Assembly (NCBI GenBank): GCA_964057225.1
Contig: OZ059894.1
Coordinates: 18,692,476-18,756,475, forward strand
Length of the DNA stretch: 64,000 bases
Origin: Auanema rhodensis
Taxonomy: Eukaryota > Nematoda > Chromadorea > Rhabditida > Rhabditidae
Reading direction: 5' to 3'
Each line of letters starts with the position of its first letter. Positions within the stretch are counted from its first letter, which is position 1. Made by a program: the position numbers and the translations under genes. Below, in pieces: positions 51,701-64,000 of the stretch. The notes below the pieces were generated by a model. That model saw only the letters and a program-made list of their open reading frames with translations. It had not been told where the DNA came from and searched no databases.

Positions 51701-54700
51701 CGAGGATATAAGTGTGAACTTATATCAGTTGATATCTCGGTGCATTTTTAAGCTAGCGCAAATCTGATAACACAGATCGACGCAGCTTAAAAATCCGCAT
51801 CGAATGCACTATACTACATTGAGAAACGCTTAATACAAAAATTAGTTATGATCGTTTGAAAAATGATGCATTAGTGTATGTTGAGTTTCCATGTACACTC
51901 AACATTGCTTCCAAAAACATTTTGACAAAAATTTTTTCGAAAAATTTCAAAATAATTTAGCAAAAAGTAGATGTTTTTAGATTCCTTTTTTCAAGGCAAA
52001 GACGATGGACAATGTTATTCAACGAAAAAATTAATTCTTCAGGGTGAAAATCGAGGATATAAGTGTGAACTTATATCAGTTGATATCTCGGTGCATTTTT
52101 AAGCTAGCGCAAATCTGATAACACAGATCGACGCAGCTTAAAAATCCGCATCGAATGCACTATACTACATTGAGAAACGCTTAATACAAAAATTAGTTAT
52201 GATCGTTTGAAAAATGATGCATTAGTGTATGTTGAGTTTCCATGTACACTCAACATTGCTTCCAAAAACATTTTGACAAAAATTTTTTCGAAAAATTTCA
52301 AAATAATTTAGCAAAAAGTAGATGTTTTTAGATTCCTTTTTTCAAGGCAAAGACGATGGACAATGTTATTCAACGAAAAAAATAATTCTTCAGGGTGAAA
52401 ATCGAGGATATAAGTGTGAACTTATATCAGTTGATATCTCGGTGCATTTTTAAGCTAGCGCAAATCTGATAACACAGATCGACGCAGCTTAAAAATCCGC
52501 ATCGAATGCACTATACTACATTGAGAAACGCTTAATACAAAAATTAGTTATGATCGTTTGAAAAATGATGCATTAGTGTATGTTGAGTTTCCATGTACAC
52601 TCAACATTGCTTCCAAAAACATTTTGACAAAAATTTTTTCAAAAAATTTCAAAATAATTTAGCAAAAAGTAGATGTTTTTAGATTCCTTTTTTCAAGGCA
52701 AAGACGATGGACAATGTTATTCAACGAAAAAAATAATTCTTCCGGGTGAAAATCGAGGATATATATGTGTGAACTTATATCAGTTGATATCTCGGTGCAT
52801 TTTTAAGCTAGCGCAAATCTGATAACACAGATCGACGCAGCTTAAAAATCCGCATCGAATGCACTATACTACATTGAGAAACGCTTAATACAAAAATTAG
52901 TTATGATCGTTTGAAAAATGATGCATTAGTGTATGTTGAGTTTCCATGTACACTCAACATTGCTTCCAAAAACATTTTGACAAAAATTTTTTCGAAAAAT
53001 TTCAAAATAATTTAGCAAAAAGTAGATGTTTTTAGATTCCTTTTTTCAAGGCAAAGACGATGGACAATGTTATTCAACGAAAAAATTAATTCTTCAGGGT
53101 GAAAATCGAGGATATAAGTGTGAACTTATATCAGTTGATATCTCGGTGCATTTTTAAGCTAGCGCAAATCTGATAACACAGATCGACGCAGCTTAAAAAT
53201 CCGCATCGAATGCACTATACTACATTGAGAAACGCTTAATACAAAAATTAGTTATGATCGTTTGAAAAATGATGCATTAGTGTATGTTGAGTTTCCATGT
53301 ACACTCAACATTGCTTCCAAAAACATTTTGACAAAAATTTTTTCGAAAAATTTCAAAATAATTTAGCAAAAAGTAGATGTTTTTAGATTCCTTTTTTCAA
53401 GGCAAAGACGATGGACAATGTTATTCAACGAAAAAATTAATTCTTCAGGGTGAAAATCGAGGATATAAGTGTGAACTTATATCAGTTGATATCTCGGTGC
53501 ATTTTTAAGCTAGCGCAAATCTGATAACACAGATCGACGCAGCTTAAAAATCCGCATCGAATGCACTATACTACATTGAGAAACGCTTAATACAAAAATT
53601 AGTTATGATCGTTTGAAAAATGATGCATTAGTGTATGTTGAGTTTCCATGTACACTCAACATTGCTTCCAAAAACATTTTGACAAAAATTTTTTCGAAAA
53701 ATTTCAAAATAATTTAGCAAAAAGTAGATGTTTTTAGATTCCTTTTTTCAAGGCAAAGACGATGGACAATGTTATTCAACGAAAAAAATAATTCTTCAGG
53801 GTGAAAATCGAGGATATAAGTGTGAACTTATATCAGTTGATATCTCGGTGCATTTTTAAGCTAGCGCAAATCTGATAACACAGATCGACGCAGCTTAAAA
53901 ATCCGCATCGAATGCACTATACTACATTGAGAAACGCTTAATACAAAAATTAGTTATGATCGTTTGAAAAATGATGCATTAGTGTATGTTGAGTTTCCAT
54001 GTACACTCAACATTGCTTCCAAAAACATTTTGACAAAAATTTTTTCGAAAAATTTCAAAATAATTTAGCAAAAAGTAGATGTTTTTAGATTCCTTTCTTT
54101 AAGGCAAAGACGATGGACAATGTTTTTCAACGAAAAAATTAATTCTTCGGGGTGAAAATCGAGGATATAAGTGTGAACTTATATCAGTTGATATCTCGGT
54201 GCATTTTTAAGCTAGCGCAAATCTGATAACACAGATCGACGCAGCTTAAAAATCCGCATCGAATGCACTATACTACATTGAGAAACGCTTAATACAAAAA
54301 TTAGTTATGATCGTTTGAAAAATGATGCATTAGTGTATGTTGAGTTTCCATGTACACTCAACATTGCTTCCAAAAACATTTTGACAAAAATTTTTTCAAA
54401 AAATTTCAAAATAATTTAGCAAAAAGTAGATGTTTTTAGATTCCTTTTTTCAAGGCAAAGACGATGGACAATGTTATTCAACGAAAAAAATAATTCTTCA
54501 GGGTGAAAATCGAGGATATATATGTGTGAACTTATATCAGTTGATATCTCGGTGCATTTTTAAGCTAGCGCAAATCTGATAACACAGATCGACGCAGCTT
54601 AAAAATCCGCATCGAATGCACTATACTACATTGAGAAACGCTTAATACAAAAATTAGTTATGATCGTTTGAAAAATGATGCATTAGTGTATGTTGAGTTT

Positions 54701-56813
54701 CCATGTACACTCAACATTGCTTCCAAAAACATTTTGACAAAAATTTTTTCGAAAAATTTCAAAATAATTTAGCAAAAAGTAGATGTTTTTAGATTCCTTT
54801 TTTCAAGGCAAAGACGATGGACAATGTTATTCAACGAAAAAATTAATTCTTCAGGGTGAAAATCGAGGATATAAGTGTGAACTTATATCAGTTGATATCT
54901 CGGTGCATTTTTAAGCTAGCGCAAATCTGATAACACAGATCGACGCAGCTTAAAAATCCGCATCGAATGCACTATACTACATTGAGAAACGCTTAATACA
55001 AAAATTAGTTATGATCGTTTGAAAAATGATGCATTAGTGTATGTTGAGTTTCCATGTACACTCAACATTGCTTCCAAAAACATTTTGACAAAAATTTTTT
55101 CGAAAAATTTCAAGATAATTTAGCAAAAAGTAGATGTTTTTAGATTCCTTTTTTCAAGGCAAAGACGATGGACAATGTTATTCAACGAAAAAATTAATTC
55201 TTCAGGGTGAAAATCGAGGATATAAGTGTGAACTTATATCAGTTGATATCTCGGTGCATTTTTAAGCTAGCGCAAATCTGATAACACAGATCGACGCAGC
55301 TTAAAAATCCGCATCGAATGCACTATACTACATTGAGAAACGCTTAATACAAAAATTAGTTATGATCGTTTGAAAAATGATGCATTAGTGTATGTTGAGT
55401 TTCCATGTACACTCAACATTGCTTCCAAAAACATTTTGACAAAAATTTTTTCGAAAAATTTCAAAATAATTTAGCAAAAAGTAGATGTTTTTAGATTCCT
55501 TTTTTCAAGGCAAAGACGATGGACAATGTTATTCAACGAAAAAAATAATTCTTCAGGGTGAAAATCGAGGATATAAGTGTGAACTTATATCAGTTGATAT
55601 CTCGGTGCATTTTTAAGCTAGCGCAAATCTGATAACACAGATCGACGCAGCTTAAAAATCCGCATCGAATGCACTATACTACATTGAGAAACGCTTAATA
55701 CAAAAATTAGTTATGATCGTTTGAAAAATGATGCATTAGTGTATGTTGAGTTTCCATGTACACTCAACATTGCTTCCAAAAACATTTTGACAAAAATTTT
55801 TTCGAAAAATTTCAAAATAATTTAGCAAAAAGTAGATGTTTTTAGATTCCTTTTTTCAAGGCAAAGACGATGGACAATGTTATTCAACGAAAAAAATAAT
55901 TCTTCAGGGTGAAAATCGAGGATATAAGTGTGAACTTATATCAGTTGATATCTCGGTGCATTTTTAAGCTAGCGCAAATCTGATAACACAGATCGACGCA
56001 GCTTAAAAATCCGCATCGAATGCACTATACTACATTGAGAAACGCTTAATACAAAAATTAGTTATGATCGTTTGAAAAATGATGCATTAGTGTATGTTGA
56101 GTTTCCATGTACACTCAACATTGCTTCCAAAAACATTTTGACAAAAATTTTTTCGAAAAATTTCAAAATAATTTAGCAAAAAGTAGATGTTTTTAGATTC
56201 CTTTTTTCAAGGCAAAGACGATGGACAATGTTATTCAACGAAAAAATTAATTCTTCAGGGTGAAAATCGAGGATATAAGTGTGAACTTATATCAGTTGAT
56301 ATCTCGGTGCATTTTTAAGCTAGCGCAAATCTGATAACACAGATCGACGCAGCTTAAAAATCCGCATCGAATGCACTATACTACATTGAGAAACGCTTAA
56401 TACAAAAATTAGTTATGATCGTTTGAAAAATGATGCATTAGTGTATGTTGAGTTTCCATGTACACTCAACATTGCTTCCAAAAACATTTTGACAAAAATT
56501 TTTTCGAAAAATTTCAAAATAATTTAGCAAAAAGTAGATGTTTTTAGATTCCTTTTTTCAAGGCAAAGACGATGGACAATGTTATTCAACGAAAAAATTA
56601 ATTCTTCAGGGTGAAAATCGAGGATATAAGTGTGAACTTATATCAGTTGATATATCGGTGCATTTTTAAGCTAGCGCAAATCTGATAACACAGATCGACG
56701 CAGCTTAAAAATCCGCATCGAATGCACTATACTACATTGAGAAACGCTTAATACAAAAATTAGTTATGATCGTTTGAAAAATGATGCATTAGTGTATGTT
56801 GAGTTTCCATGTA
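45737..56813. repeat. 351-bp satellite array, block B (end of monomer 123, monomers 124-154, start of 155)
   Basis: Same satellite and same orientation as block A. It resumes at the right TA of the Tc1 target duplication. Monomers start at 45854, 46205, 46557, 46908 and so on to 56742. There are 31 complete monomers, with one 1-bp insertion (46205 monomer) and three 2-bp insertions (49716, 52526 and 54283 monomers, all of the TATATATG type). No coding sequence or RNA gene is visible. Local singletons include GTTGACTTTCC at 46613, GATATCACAG near 47552 and CCTTTCTTTAAGG near 54091. Confidence 0.98.
56806..56813. repeat. Left target-site duplication of Merlin copy 2
   Basis: TCCATGTA, repeated at 58079-58086. 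It is the same 8 bp of the monomer used by copy 1. Confidence 0.95.
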
Positions 56814-56863
56814 GGCTCTAGTGCAGTATTTCCCCCCCCCGCCTAAGCCCCGCCCCTTTTGCC
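56814..56863 (+). repeat. Left terminal inverted repeat of Merlin copy 2
   Basis: 50 bp; differs from copy 1 by an A within the T5 run and one fewer C. Its partner is 58025-58078. Confidence 0.88.
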
Positions 56864-57005
56864 AAACGGTGCATACTTTTTGTCAACCTGTATAATTTTA
56901 AACCGGCGGGAGACATACCTTTCAGAACGGGGGGTTTGGGGGGTTTACCCCCCATTCTCGGTGTTTAGTTTTGATTTACTTTTGATTAAATTTAATTATA
57001 ATATT

Positions 57006-57011
57006 TTTATT
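57006..57011 (-). promoter_or_regulatory. Candidate polyadenylation signal, Merlin copy 2
   Basis: AATAAA on the minus strand overlapping the TAA stop at 57010-57012, as in copy 1. Confidence 0.45.
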
Positions 57012-57937
57012 ATTCACGGTTATTAATATCATTCATAAAATCATTAATATCACATAACATATTTTCAAAAAGGTCTGAATTTATGTGTCTACGGCGCCAC
57101 ATAAATTCACACAAATAACCATCTAACATGTGAGTCTGTACCCCCCATAAACGCTTAAATTTGGCTTTCGCAATGTTCCAAACTCCCTCTATAGTATTAG
57201 TATGAGCTGCGGTTTCGGGGTCAACAAAATTATATGTATGGTTAACCGTCAGATGGGTGTATTGCTTGTTTAAAGATTCTAACCCCCCATAAGCGCGCCA
57301 GCAGTCTGATATTATAGTACTTCCAGGATTTATTGAGAACTCAATACATTCCTGGAGAGTAGCTCTACTTCTATCAGGCACTGCATACAAAAAACATTCC
57401 TTTGTCTCACGACATATCCCCCCAAACACCCATTGCTCTGGCTTAACCCTACCAACATTATATTTACGCTTAGATACAAGGGTCTCATCTATCTCTACAG
57501 TCATATTAGGGCCCCCTATTTTAACTGGATTTTTTAAAAGGGAGTGGGCACAGACCTCACGTAAAAAATTATTATAGTCTACTACAGTATGATTGGATCC
57601 TATTCCCAGCTCATCTTTGCAAAATTGAACTGTAGTATACTCCTTTGTCCAACAGTAGATGAAGAGTATGAAGTTAGCATACGATAAGTGAGAACCTATT
57701 TAATTTTAATTATTTACATCTTAAATGTGAAGCTATACCTTCTAAAAATGTTCTTTTTTTTAATTGCTGTTCTTTCCTACAGCTTTTTTTGGGGCATCTC
57801 CACCGTTCACGCTCTATTGAGAGCTTCATTTCAGATTGGCAGAGGCTACAGATCATAGCATCTGGTAACAACCCCTTTTCTTGCAAAAATCGAATTGCAT
57901 TTTCTTTAGTTGCAACTTTATCTCTTAGAGCGAACAT
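57010..57937 (-). CDS. Merlin transposase, two exons, 294 aa (copy 2)
   Basis: Second copy of the Merlin DDE transposase. Exon 1 is 57937-57739 and exon 2 is 57695-57010. The exon 2 product from Met131 onward is identical to copy 1, with Asp136, Asp197 and Glu236 all present. The zinc motif Cys30, Cys33, Cys48, Cys53 is also present. The only protein difference I see is Glu20 in place of Lys20, in the segment AIRFLQ-x-KGLLP before the first cysteine pair. Both copies are therefore full-length with all catalytic residues, provided the 43-nt intron is spliced. As in copy 1, the neighbours are satellite only. Confidence 0.9.
57696..57738 (-). other. Intron in Merlin transposase, copy 2 (43 nt)
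   Basis: Same sequence and boundaries (GTATAG to TTAAATAG, minus strand) as in copy 1. Without splicing, exon 1 would end at a stop after 75 codons. Confidence 0.82.
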
Positions 57938-58024
57938 GCTGTCAGATTGACTTCGAGATATCGATTGTTTTTTATTTGATATTTATTATAATTTTTTTAA
58001 TTTTTAAGCAACTGTGTGCTTTTC

Positions 58025-58078
58025 GGCAAAAGGGGCGGGGCTTAGGGCCGGGGGGGGGGGGAAAACTGCACTTGAACC
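58025..58078 (-). repeat. Right terminal inverted repeat of Merlin copy 2
   Basis: 54 bp; the G tract is 12 long here against 8 in copy 1, followed by four As against five. The plus strand keeps the four-tract G-quadruplex motif. Confidence 0.88.
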
Positions 58079-58086
58079 TCCATGTA
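58079..58086. repeat. Right target-site duplication of Merlin copy 2
   Basis: TCCATGTA, identical to 56806-56813; satellite continues in register. Confidence 0.95.
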
Positions 58087-58367
58087 CACTCAACATTGCT
58101 TCCAAAAACATTTTGACAAAAATTTTTTCGAAAAATTTCAAAATAATTTAGCAAAAAGTAGATGTTTTTAGATTCCTTCTTTCAAGGCAAAGACGATGGA
58201 CAATGTTATTCAACGAAAAAAATAATTCTTCAGGGTGAAAATCGAGGATATATATGTGTGAACTTATATCAGTTGATATCTCGGTGCATTTTTAAGCTAG
58301 CGCAAATCTGATAACACAGATCGACGCAGCTTAAAAATCCGCATCGAATGCACTATACTACATTGAG

Positions 58368-60476
58368 AAACGCTTAATACAAAAATTAGTTATGATCGTT
58401 TGAAAAATGATGCATTAGTGTATGTTGAGTTTCCATGTACACTCAACATTGCTTCCAAAAACATTTTGACAAAAATTTTTTCGAAAAATTTCAAAATAAT
58501 TTAGCAAAAAGTAGATGTTTTTAGATTCCTTTTTTTCAAGGCAAAGACGATGGACAATGTTATTCAACGAAAAAAATAATTCTTCAGGGTGAAAATCGAG
58601 GATATAAGTGTGAACTTATATCAGTTGATATCTCGGTGCATTTTTAAGCTAGCGCAAATCTGATAACACAGATCGACGCAGCTTAAAAATCCGCATCGAA
58701 TGCACTATACTACATTGAGAAACGCTTAATACAAAAATTAGTTATGATCGTTTGAAAAATGATGCATTAGTGTATGTTGAGTTTCCATGTACACTCAACA
58801 TTGCTTCCAAAAACATTTTGACAAAAATTTTTTCAAAAAATTTCAAAATAATTTAGCAAAAAGTAGATGTTTTTAGATTCCTTTTTTCAAGGCAAAGACG
58901 ATGGACAATGTTATTCAACGAAAAAATTAATTCTTCAGGGTGAAAATCGAGGATATAAGTGTGAACTTATATCAGTTGATATCTCGGTGCATTTTTAAGC
59001 TAGCGCAAATCTGATAACACAGATCGACGCAGCTTAAAAATCCGCATCGAATGCACTATACTACATTGAGAAACGCTTAATACAAAAATTAGTTATGATC
59101 GTTTGAAAAATGATGCATTAGTGTATGTTGAGTTTCCATGTACACTCAACATTGCTTCCAAAAACATTTTGACAAAAATTTTTTCGAAAAATTTCAAAAT
59201 AATTTAGCAAAAAGTAGATGTTTTTAGATTCCTTTTTTTCAAGGCAAAGACGATGGACAATGTTATTCAACGAAAAAAATAATTCTTCAGGGTGAAAATG
59301 GAGGATATAAGTGTGAACTTATATCAGTTGATATCTCGGTGCATTTTTAAGCTAGCGCAAATCTGATAACACAGATCGACGCAGCTTAAAAATCCGCATC
59401 GAATGCACTATACTACATTGAGAAACGCTTAATACAAAAATTAGTTATGATCGTTTGAAAAATGATGCATTAGTGTATGTTGAGTTTCCATGTACACTCA
59501 ACATTGCTTCCAAAAACATTTTGACAAAAATTTTTTCAAAAAATTTCAAAATAATTTAGCAAAAAGTAGATGTTTTTAGATTCCTTTTTTCAAGGCAAAG
59601 ACGATGGACAATGTTATTCAACGAAAAAATTAATTCTTCAGGGTGAAAATCGAGGATATAAGTGTGAACTTATATCAGTTGATATCTCGGTGCATTTTTA
59701 AGCTAGCGCAAATCTGATAACACAGATCGACGCAGCTTAAAAATCCGCATCGAATGCACTATACTACATTGAGAAACGCTTAATACAAAAATTAGTTATG
59801 ATCGTTTGAAAAATGATGCATTAGTGTATGTTGAGTTTCCATGTACACTCAACATTGCTTCCAAAAACATTTTGACAAAAATTTTTTCGAAAAATTTCAA
59901 AATAATTTAGCAAAAAGTAGATGTTTTTAGATTCCTTTTTTTCAAGGCAAAGACGATGGATAATGTTATTCAACGAAAAAAATAATTCTTCAGGGTGAAA
60001 ATCGAGGATATAAGTGTGAACTTATATCAGTTGATATCTCGGTGCATTTTTAAGCTAGCGCAAATCTGATAACACAGATCGACGCAGCTTAAAAATCCGC
60101 ATCGAATGCACTATACTACATTGAGAAACGCTTAATACAAAAATTAGTTATGATCGTTTGAAAAATGATGCATTAGTGTATGTTGAGTTTCCATGTACAC
60201 TCAACATTGCTTCCAAAAACATTTTGACAAAAATTTTTTCAAAAAATTTCAAAATAATTTAGCAAAAAGTAGATGTTTTTAGATTCCTTTTTTTAAGGCA
60301 AAGACGATGGACAATGTTATTCAACGAAAAAATTAATTCTTCAGGGTGAAAATCGAGGATATAAGTGTGAACTTATATCAGTTGATATCTCGGTGCATTT
60401 TTAAGCTAGCGCAAATCTGATAACACAGATCGACGCAGCTTAAAAATCCGCATCGAATGCACTATACTACATTGAG
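58368..60476. repeat. Dimeric higher-order repeat, three units of 703 bp, next to Merlin copy 2
   Basis: Monomers 58368, 59071 and 59774 have seven Ts before CAAGGC, TTTCGAAAAA and AAAAAATAATTC. Monomers 58720, 59423 and 60126 have TTTCAAAAAA and AAAAAATTAATTC. Monomer 59071 also has GAAAATGGAGG, found otherwise only at 46205-46556, two monomers after the one holding Merlin copy 1. Confidence 0.85.
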
Positions 60477-61178
60477 AAACGCTTAATACAAAAATTAGTT
60501 ATGATCGTTTGAAAAATGATGCATTAGTGTATGTTGAGTTTCCATGTACACTCAACATTGCTTCCAAAAACATTTTGACAAAAATTTTTTCGAAAAATTT
60601 CAAAATAATTTAGCAAAAAGTAGATGTTTTTAGATTCCTTTTTTCAAGGCAAAGACGATGGACAATGTTATTCAACGAAAAAAATAATTCTTCAGGGTGA
60701 AAATCGAGGATATAAGTGTGAACTTATATCAGTTGATATCTCGGTGCATTTTTAAGCTAGCGCAAATCTGATAACACAGATCGACGCAGCTTAAAAATCC
60801 GCATCGAATGCACTATACTACATTGAGAAACGCTTAATACAAAAATTAGTTATGATCGTTTGAAAAATGATGCATTAGTGTATGTTGAGTTTCCATGTAC
60901 ACTCAACATTGCTTCCAAAAACATTTTGACAAAAATTTTTTCGAAAAATTTCAAAATAATTTAGCAAAAAGTAGATGTTTTTAGATTCCTTTTTTCAAGG
61001 CAAAGACGATGGACAATGTTATTCAACGAAAAAAATAATTCTTCAGGGTGAAAATCGAGGATATAAGTGTGAACTTATATCAGTTGATATCTCGGTGCAT
61101 TTTTAAGCTAGCGCAAATCTGATAACACAGATCGACGCAGCTTAAAAATCCGCATCGAATGCACTATACTACATTGAG

Positions 61179-63284
61179 AAACGCTTAATACAAAAATTAG
61201 TTATGATCGTTTGAAAAATGATGCATTAGTGTATGTTGAGTTTCCATGTACACTCAACATTGCTTCCAAAAACATTTTGACAAAAATTTTTTCGAAAAAT
61301 TTCAAAATAATTTAGCAAAAAGTAGATGTTTTTAGATTTCTTTTTTCAAGGCAAAGACGATGGACAATGTTATTCAACGAAAAAATTAATTCTTCAGGGT
61401 GAAAATCGAGGATATAAGTGTGAACTTATATCAGTTGATATCTCTGTGCATTTTTAAGCTAGCGCAAATCTGATAACACAGATCGACGCAGCTTAAAAAT
61501 CCGCATCGAATGCACTATACTACATTGAGAAACGCTTAATACAAAAATTAGTTATGATCGTTTGAAAAATGATGCATTAGTGTATGTTGAGTTTCCATGT
61601 ACACTCAACATTGCTTCCAAAAACATTTTGACAAAAATTTTTTCGAAAAATTTCAAAATAATTTAGCAAAAAGTAGATGTTTTTAGATTCCTTTTTTCAA
61701 GGCAAAGACGATGGACAATGTTATTCAACGAAAAAAATAATTCTTCAGGGTGAAAATCGAGGATATAAGTGTGAACTGATATCAGTTGATATCTCGGTGC
61801 ATTTTTAAGCTAGCGCAAATCTGATAACACAGATCGACGCAGCTTAAAAATCCGCATCGAATGCACTATACTACATTGAGAAACGCTTAATACAAAAATT
61901 AGTTATGATCGTTTGAAAAATGATGCATTAGTGTATGTTGAGTTTCCATGTACACTCAACATTGCTTCCAAAAACATTTTGACAAAAATTTTTTCAAAAA
62001 ATTTCAAAATAATTTAGCAAAAAGTAGATGTTTTTAGATTCCTTTTTTCAAGGCAAAGACGATGGACAATGTTATTCAACGAAAAAATTAATTCTTCAGT
62101 TTGAAAATCGAGGATATAAGTGTGAACTTATATCAGTTGATATCTCGGTGCATTTTTAAGCTAGCGCAAATCTGATAACACAGATCGACGCAGCTTAAAA
62201 ATCCGCATCGAATGCACTATACTACATCGAGAAACGCTTAATACAAAAATTAGTTATGATCGTTTGAAAAATGATGCATTAGTGTATGTTGAGTTTCCAT
62301 GTACACTCAACATTGCTTCCAAAAACATTTTGACAAAAATTTTTTCGAAAAATTTCAAAATAATTTAGCAAAAAGTAGATGTTTTTAGATTTCTTTTTTC
62401 AAGGCAAAGACGATGGACAATGTTATTCAACGAAAAAATTAATTCTTCAGGGTGAAAATCGAGGATATAAGTGTGAACTTATATCAGTTGATATCTCGGT
62501 GCATTTTTAAGCTAGCGCAAATCTGATAACACAGATCGACGCAGCTGAAAAATCCGCATCGAATGCACTATACTACATTGAGAAACGCTTAATACAAAAA
62601 TTAGTTATGATCGTTTGAAAAATGATGCATTAGTGTATGTTGAGTTTCCATGTACACTCAACATTGCTTCCAAAAACATTTTGACAAAAATTTTTTCGAA
62701 AAATTTCAAAATAATTTAGCAAAAAGTAGATGTTTTTAGATTCCTTTTTTCAAGGCAAAGACGATGGACAATGTTATTCAACGAAAAAAATAATTCTTCA
62801 GGGTGAAAATCGAGGATATAAGTGTGAACTGATATCAGTTGATATCTCGGTGCATTTTTAAGCTAGCGCAAATCTGATAACACAGATCGACGCAGCTTAA
62901 AAATCCGCATCGAATGCACTATACTACATTGAGAAACGCTTAATACAAAAATTAGTTATGATCGTTTGAAAAATGATGCATTAGTGTATGTTGAGTTTCC
63001 ATGTACACTCAACATTGCTTCCAAAAACATTTTGACAAAAATTTTTTCAAAAAATTTCAAAATAATTTAGCAAAAAGTAGATGTTTTTAGATTCCTTTTT
63101 TCAAGGCAAAGACGATGGACAATGTTATTCAACGAAAAAATTAATTCTTCAGTTTGAAAATCGAGGATATAAGTGTGAACTTATATCAGTTGATATCTCG
63201 GTGCATTTTTAAGCTAGCGCAAATCTGATAACACAGATCGACGCAGCTTAAAAATCCGCATCGAATGCACTATACTACATTGAG
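61179..63284. repeat. Tandem duplication of a 1053-bp trimer
   Basis: Monomers 61179 (AGATTTCTTTTTTC), 61530 (GAACTGATATCAG) and 61881 (TTCAGTTTGAAAATC) are repeated in order at 62232, 62583 and 62934. The same three markers, in the same order, are in the 31230-32282 and 34740-35792 regions. Confidence 0.85.
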
Positions 63285-64000
63285 AAACGCTTAATACAAA
63301 AATTAGTTATGATCGTTTGAAAAATGATGCATTAGTGTATGTTGAGTTTCCATGTACACTCAACATTGCTTCCAAAAACATTTTGACAAAAATTTTTTCG
63401 AAAAATTTCAAAATAATTTAGCAAAAAGTAGATGTTTTTAGATTCCTTTTTTTCAAGGCAAAGACGATGGACAATGTTATTCAACGAAAAAAATAATTCT
63501 TCAGGGTGAAAATCGAGGATATAAGTGTGAACTTATATCAGTTGATATCTCGGTGCATTTTTAAGCTAGCGCAAATCTGATAACACAGATCGACGCAGCT
63601 TAAAAATCCGCATCGAATGCACTATACTACATTGAGAAACGCTTAATACAAAAATTAGTTATGATCGTTTGAAAAATGATGCATTAGTGTATGTTGAGTT
63701 TCCATGTACACTCAACATTGCTTCCAAAAACATTTTGACAAAAATTTTTTCAAAAAATTTCAAAATAATTTAGCAAAAAGTAGATGTTTTTAGATTCCTT
63801 TTTTCAAGGCAAAGACGATGGACAATGTTATTCAACGAAAAAATTAATTCTTCAGGGTGAAAATCGAGGATATAAGTGTGAACTTATATCAGTTGATATC
63901 TCGGTGCATTTTTAAGCTAGCGCAAATCTGATAACACAGATCGACGCAGCTTAAAAATCCGCATCGAATGCACTATACTACATTGAGAAACGCTTAATAC

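Larger units (their letters stand above)
56814..58078 (-). mobile_element. Merlin DNA transposon, copy 2 (1265 bp)
   Basis: Nearly identical to copy 1 at 42889-44151 and in the same orientation at the same monomer position. No internal indel separates them: features are offset by 13924 bp throughout the gene region. Length differs only in the terminal C tract (9 here, 10 in copy 1) and G tract (12 here, 8 in copy 1). A substitution at 56828 (A) lies in the left terminal repeat, and 57880 (C) gives the one amino-acid change. The satellite just right of it has the TATATATG allele at 58249, without a Tc1 element. Duplication together with flanking satellite is more likely than a separate insertion, but the left flank does not match that of copy 1. 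Confidence 0.93.
58079..64000. repeat. 351-bp satellite array, block C (end of monomer 155, monomers 156-171, 13 bp of 172)
   Basis: The array resumes after Merlin copy 2 with the 8-bp target duplication. Monomers start at 58368, 58720, 59071, 59423, 59774, 60126, 60477 and so on to 63988. Four monomers carry an extra T in the T-run before CAAGGC (58368, 59071, 59774, 63285) and so are 352 bp long. The array continues past the window edge, so its true length is not visible. No genes seen. Confidence 0.98.

Noticed and set aside
57972-58154. Minus-strand ORF of 60 codons
   Set aside because: Starts in satellite and crosses the Merlin right terminal repeat; open only because of the longer G tract of copy 2.

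Overview
This window is a satellite DNA array from a eukaryotic nuclear genome, interrupted by three class II (cut-and-paste) DNA transposon copies. The satellite is a 351-bp, AT-rich monomer in uninterrupted head-to-tail orientation. Tracking monomer starts through every indel gives 171 complete monomers plus 13 bp. The host carries a Merlin transposase gene with a 43-nt spliceosomal-type intron and an intact Tc1/mariner-type (DD34E) transposase gene, so it is most likely an animal, probably an invertebrate. I cannot name the species. No host genes, rRNA, tRNA or bacterial operons were seen.

Layout: 1-42816 holds monomers 1-122. Monomer 123 (42817-45853) is split by two transposons: Merlin copy 1 (42889-44151) and a Tc1/mariner element (44326-45736). 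Monomers 124-154 follow (45854-56741). Monomer 155 (56742-58367) is split by Merlin copy 2 (56814-58078). Monomers 156-171 run to 63987, and a 13-bp fragment ends the window. The monomer register holds exactly across all insertions, so the elements are clean insertions with target-site duplications of 8 bp (Merlin) and TA (Tc1).

Monomers are nearly identical and differ at a small set of diagnostic sites. Those variants define nested higher-order repeats: a trimer in 1054-7020, 3- to 5-monomer block duplications in 8.4-16.5 kb, trimers and dimers in 19-23 kb, an 11-monomer offset in 26-32 kb, and dimers and trimers in 36-38 and 58-63 kb. This is the pattern expected from unequal exchange or replication slippage. 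The 1-16.5 kb domain has its own variants (GTGTTTCC, GATGCAC), which I did not see further right.

The three transposase genes are all on the minus strand. The two Merlin copies are almost identical and sit at the same nucleotide of the monomer, in the same orientation, 32 monomers apart. Copy 1 has a Tc1 element in the next part of the same monomer; copy 2 keeps the empty Tc1 target. This suggests the order Merlin insertion, array duplication, then Tc1 insertion. The Merlin target is the centre of a 10-nt loop between 9-bp inverted repeats present in most monomers.
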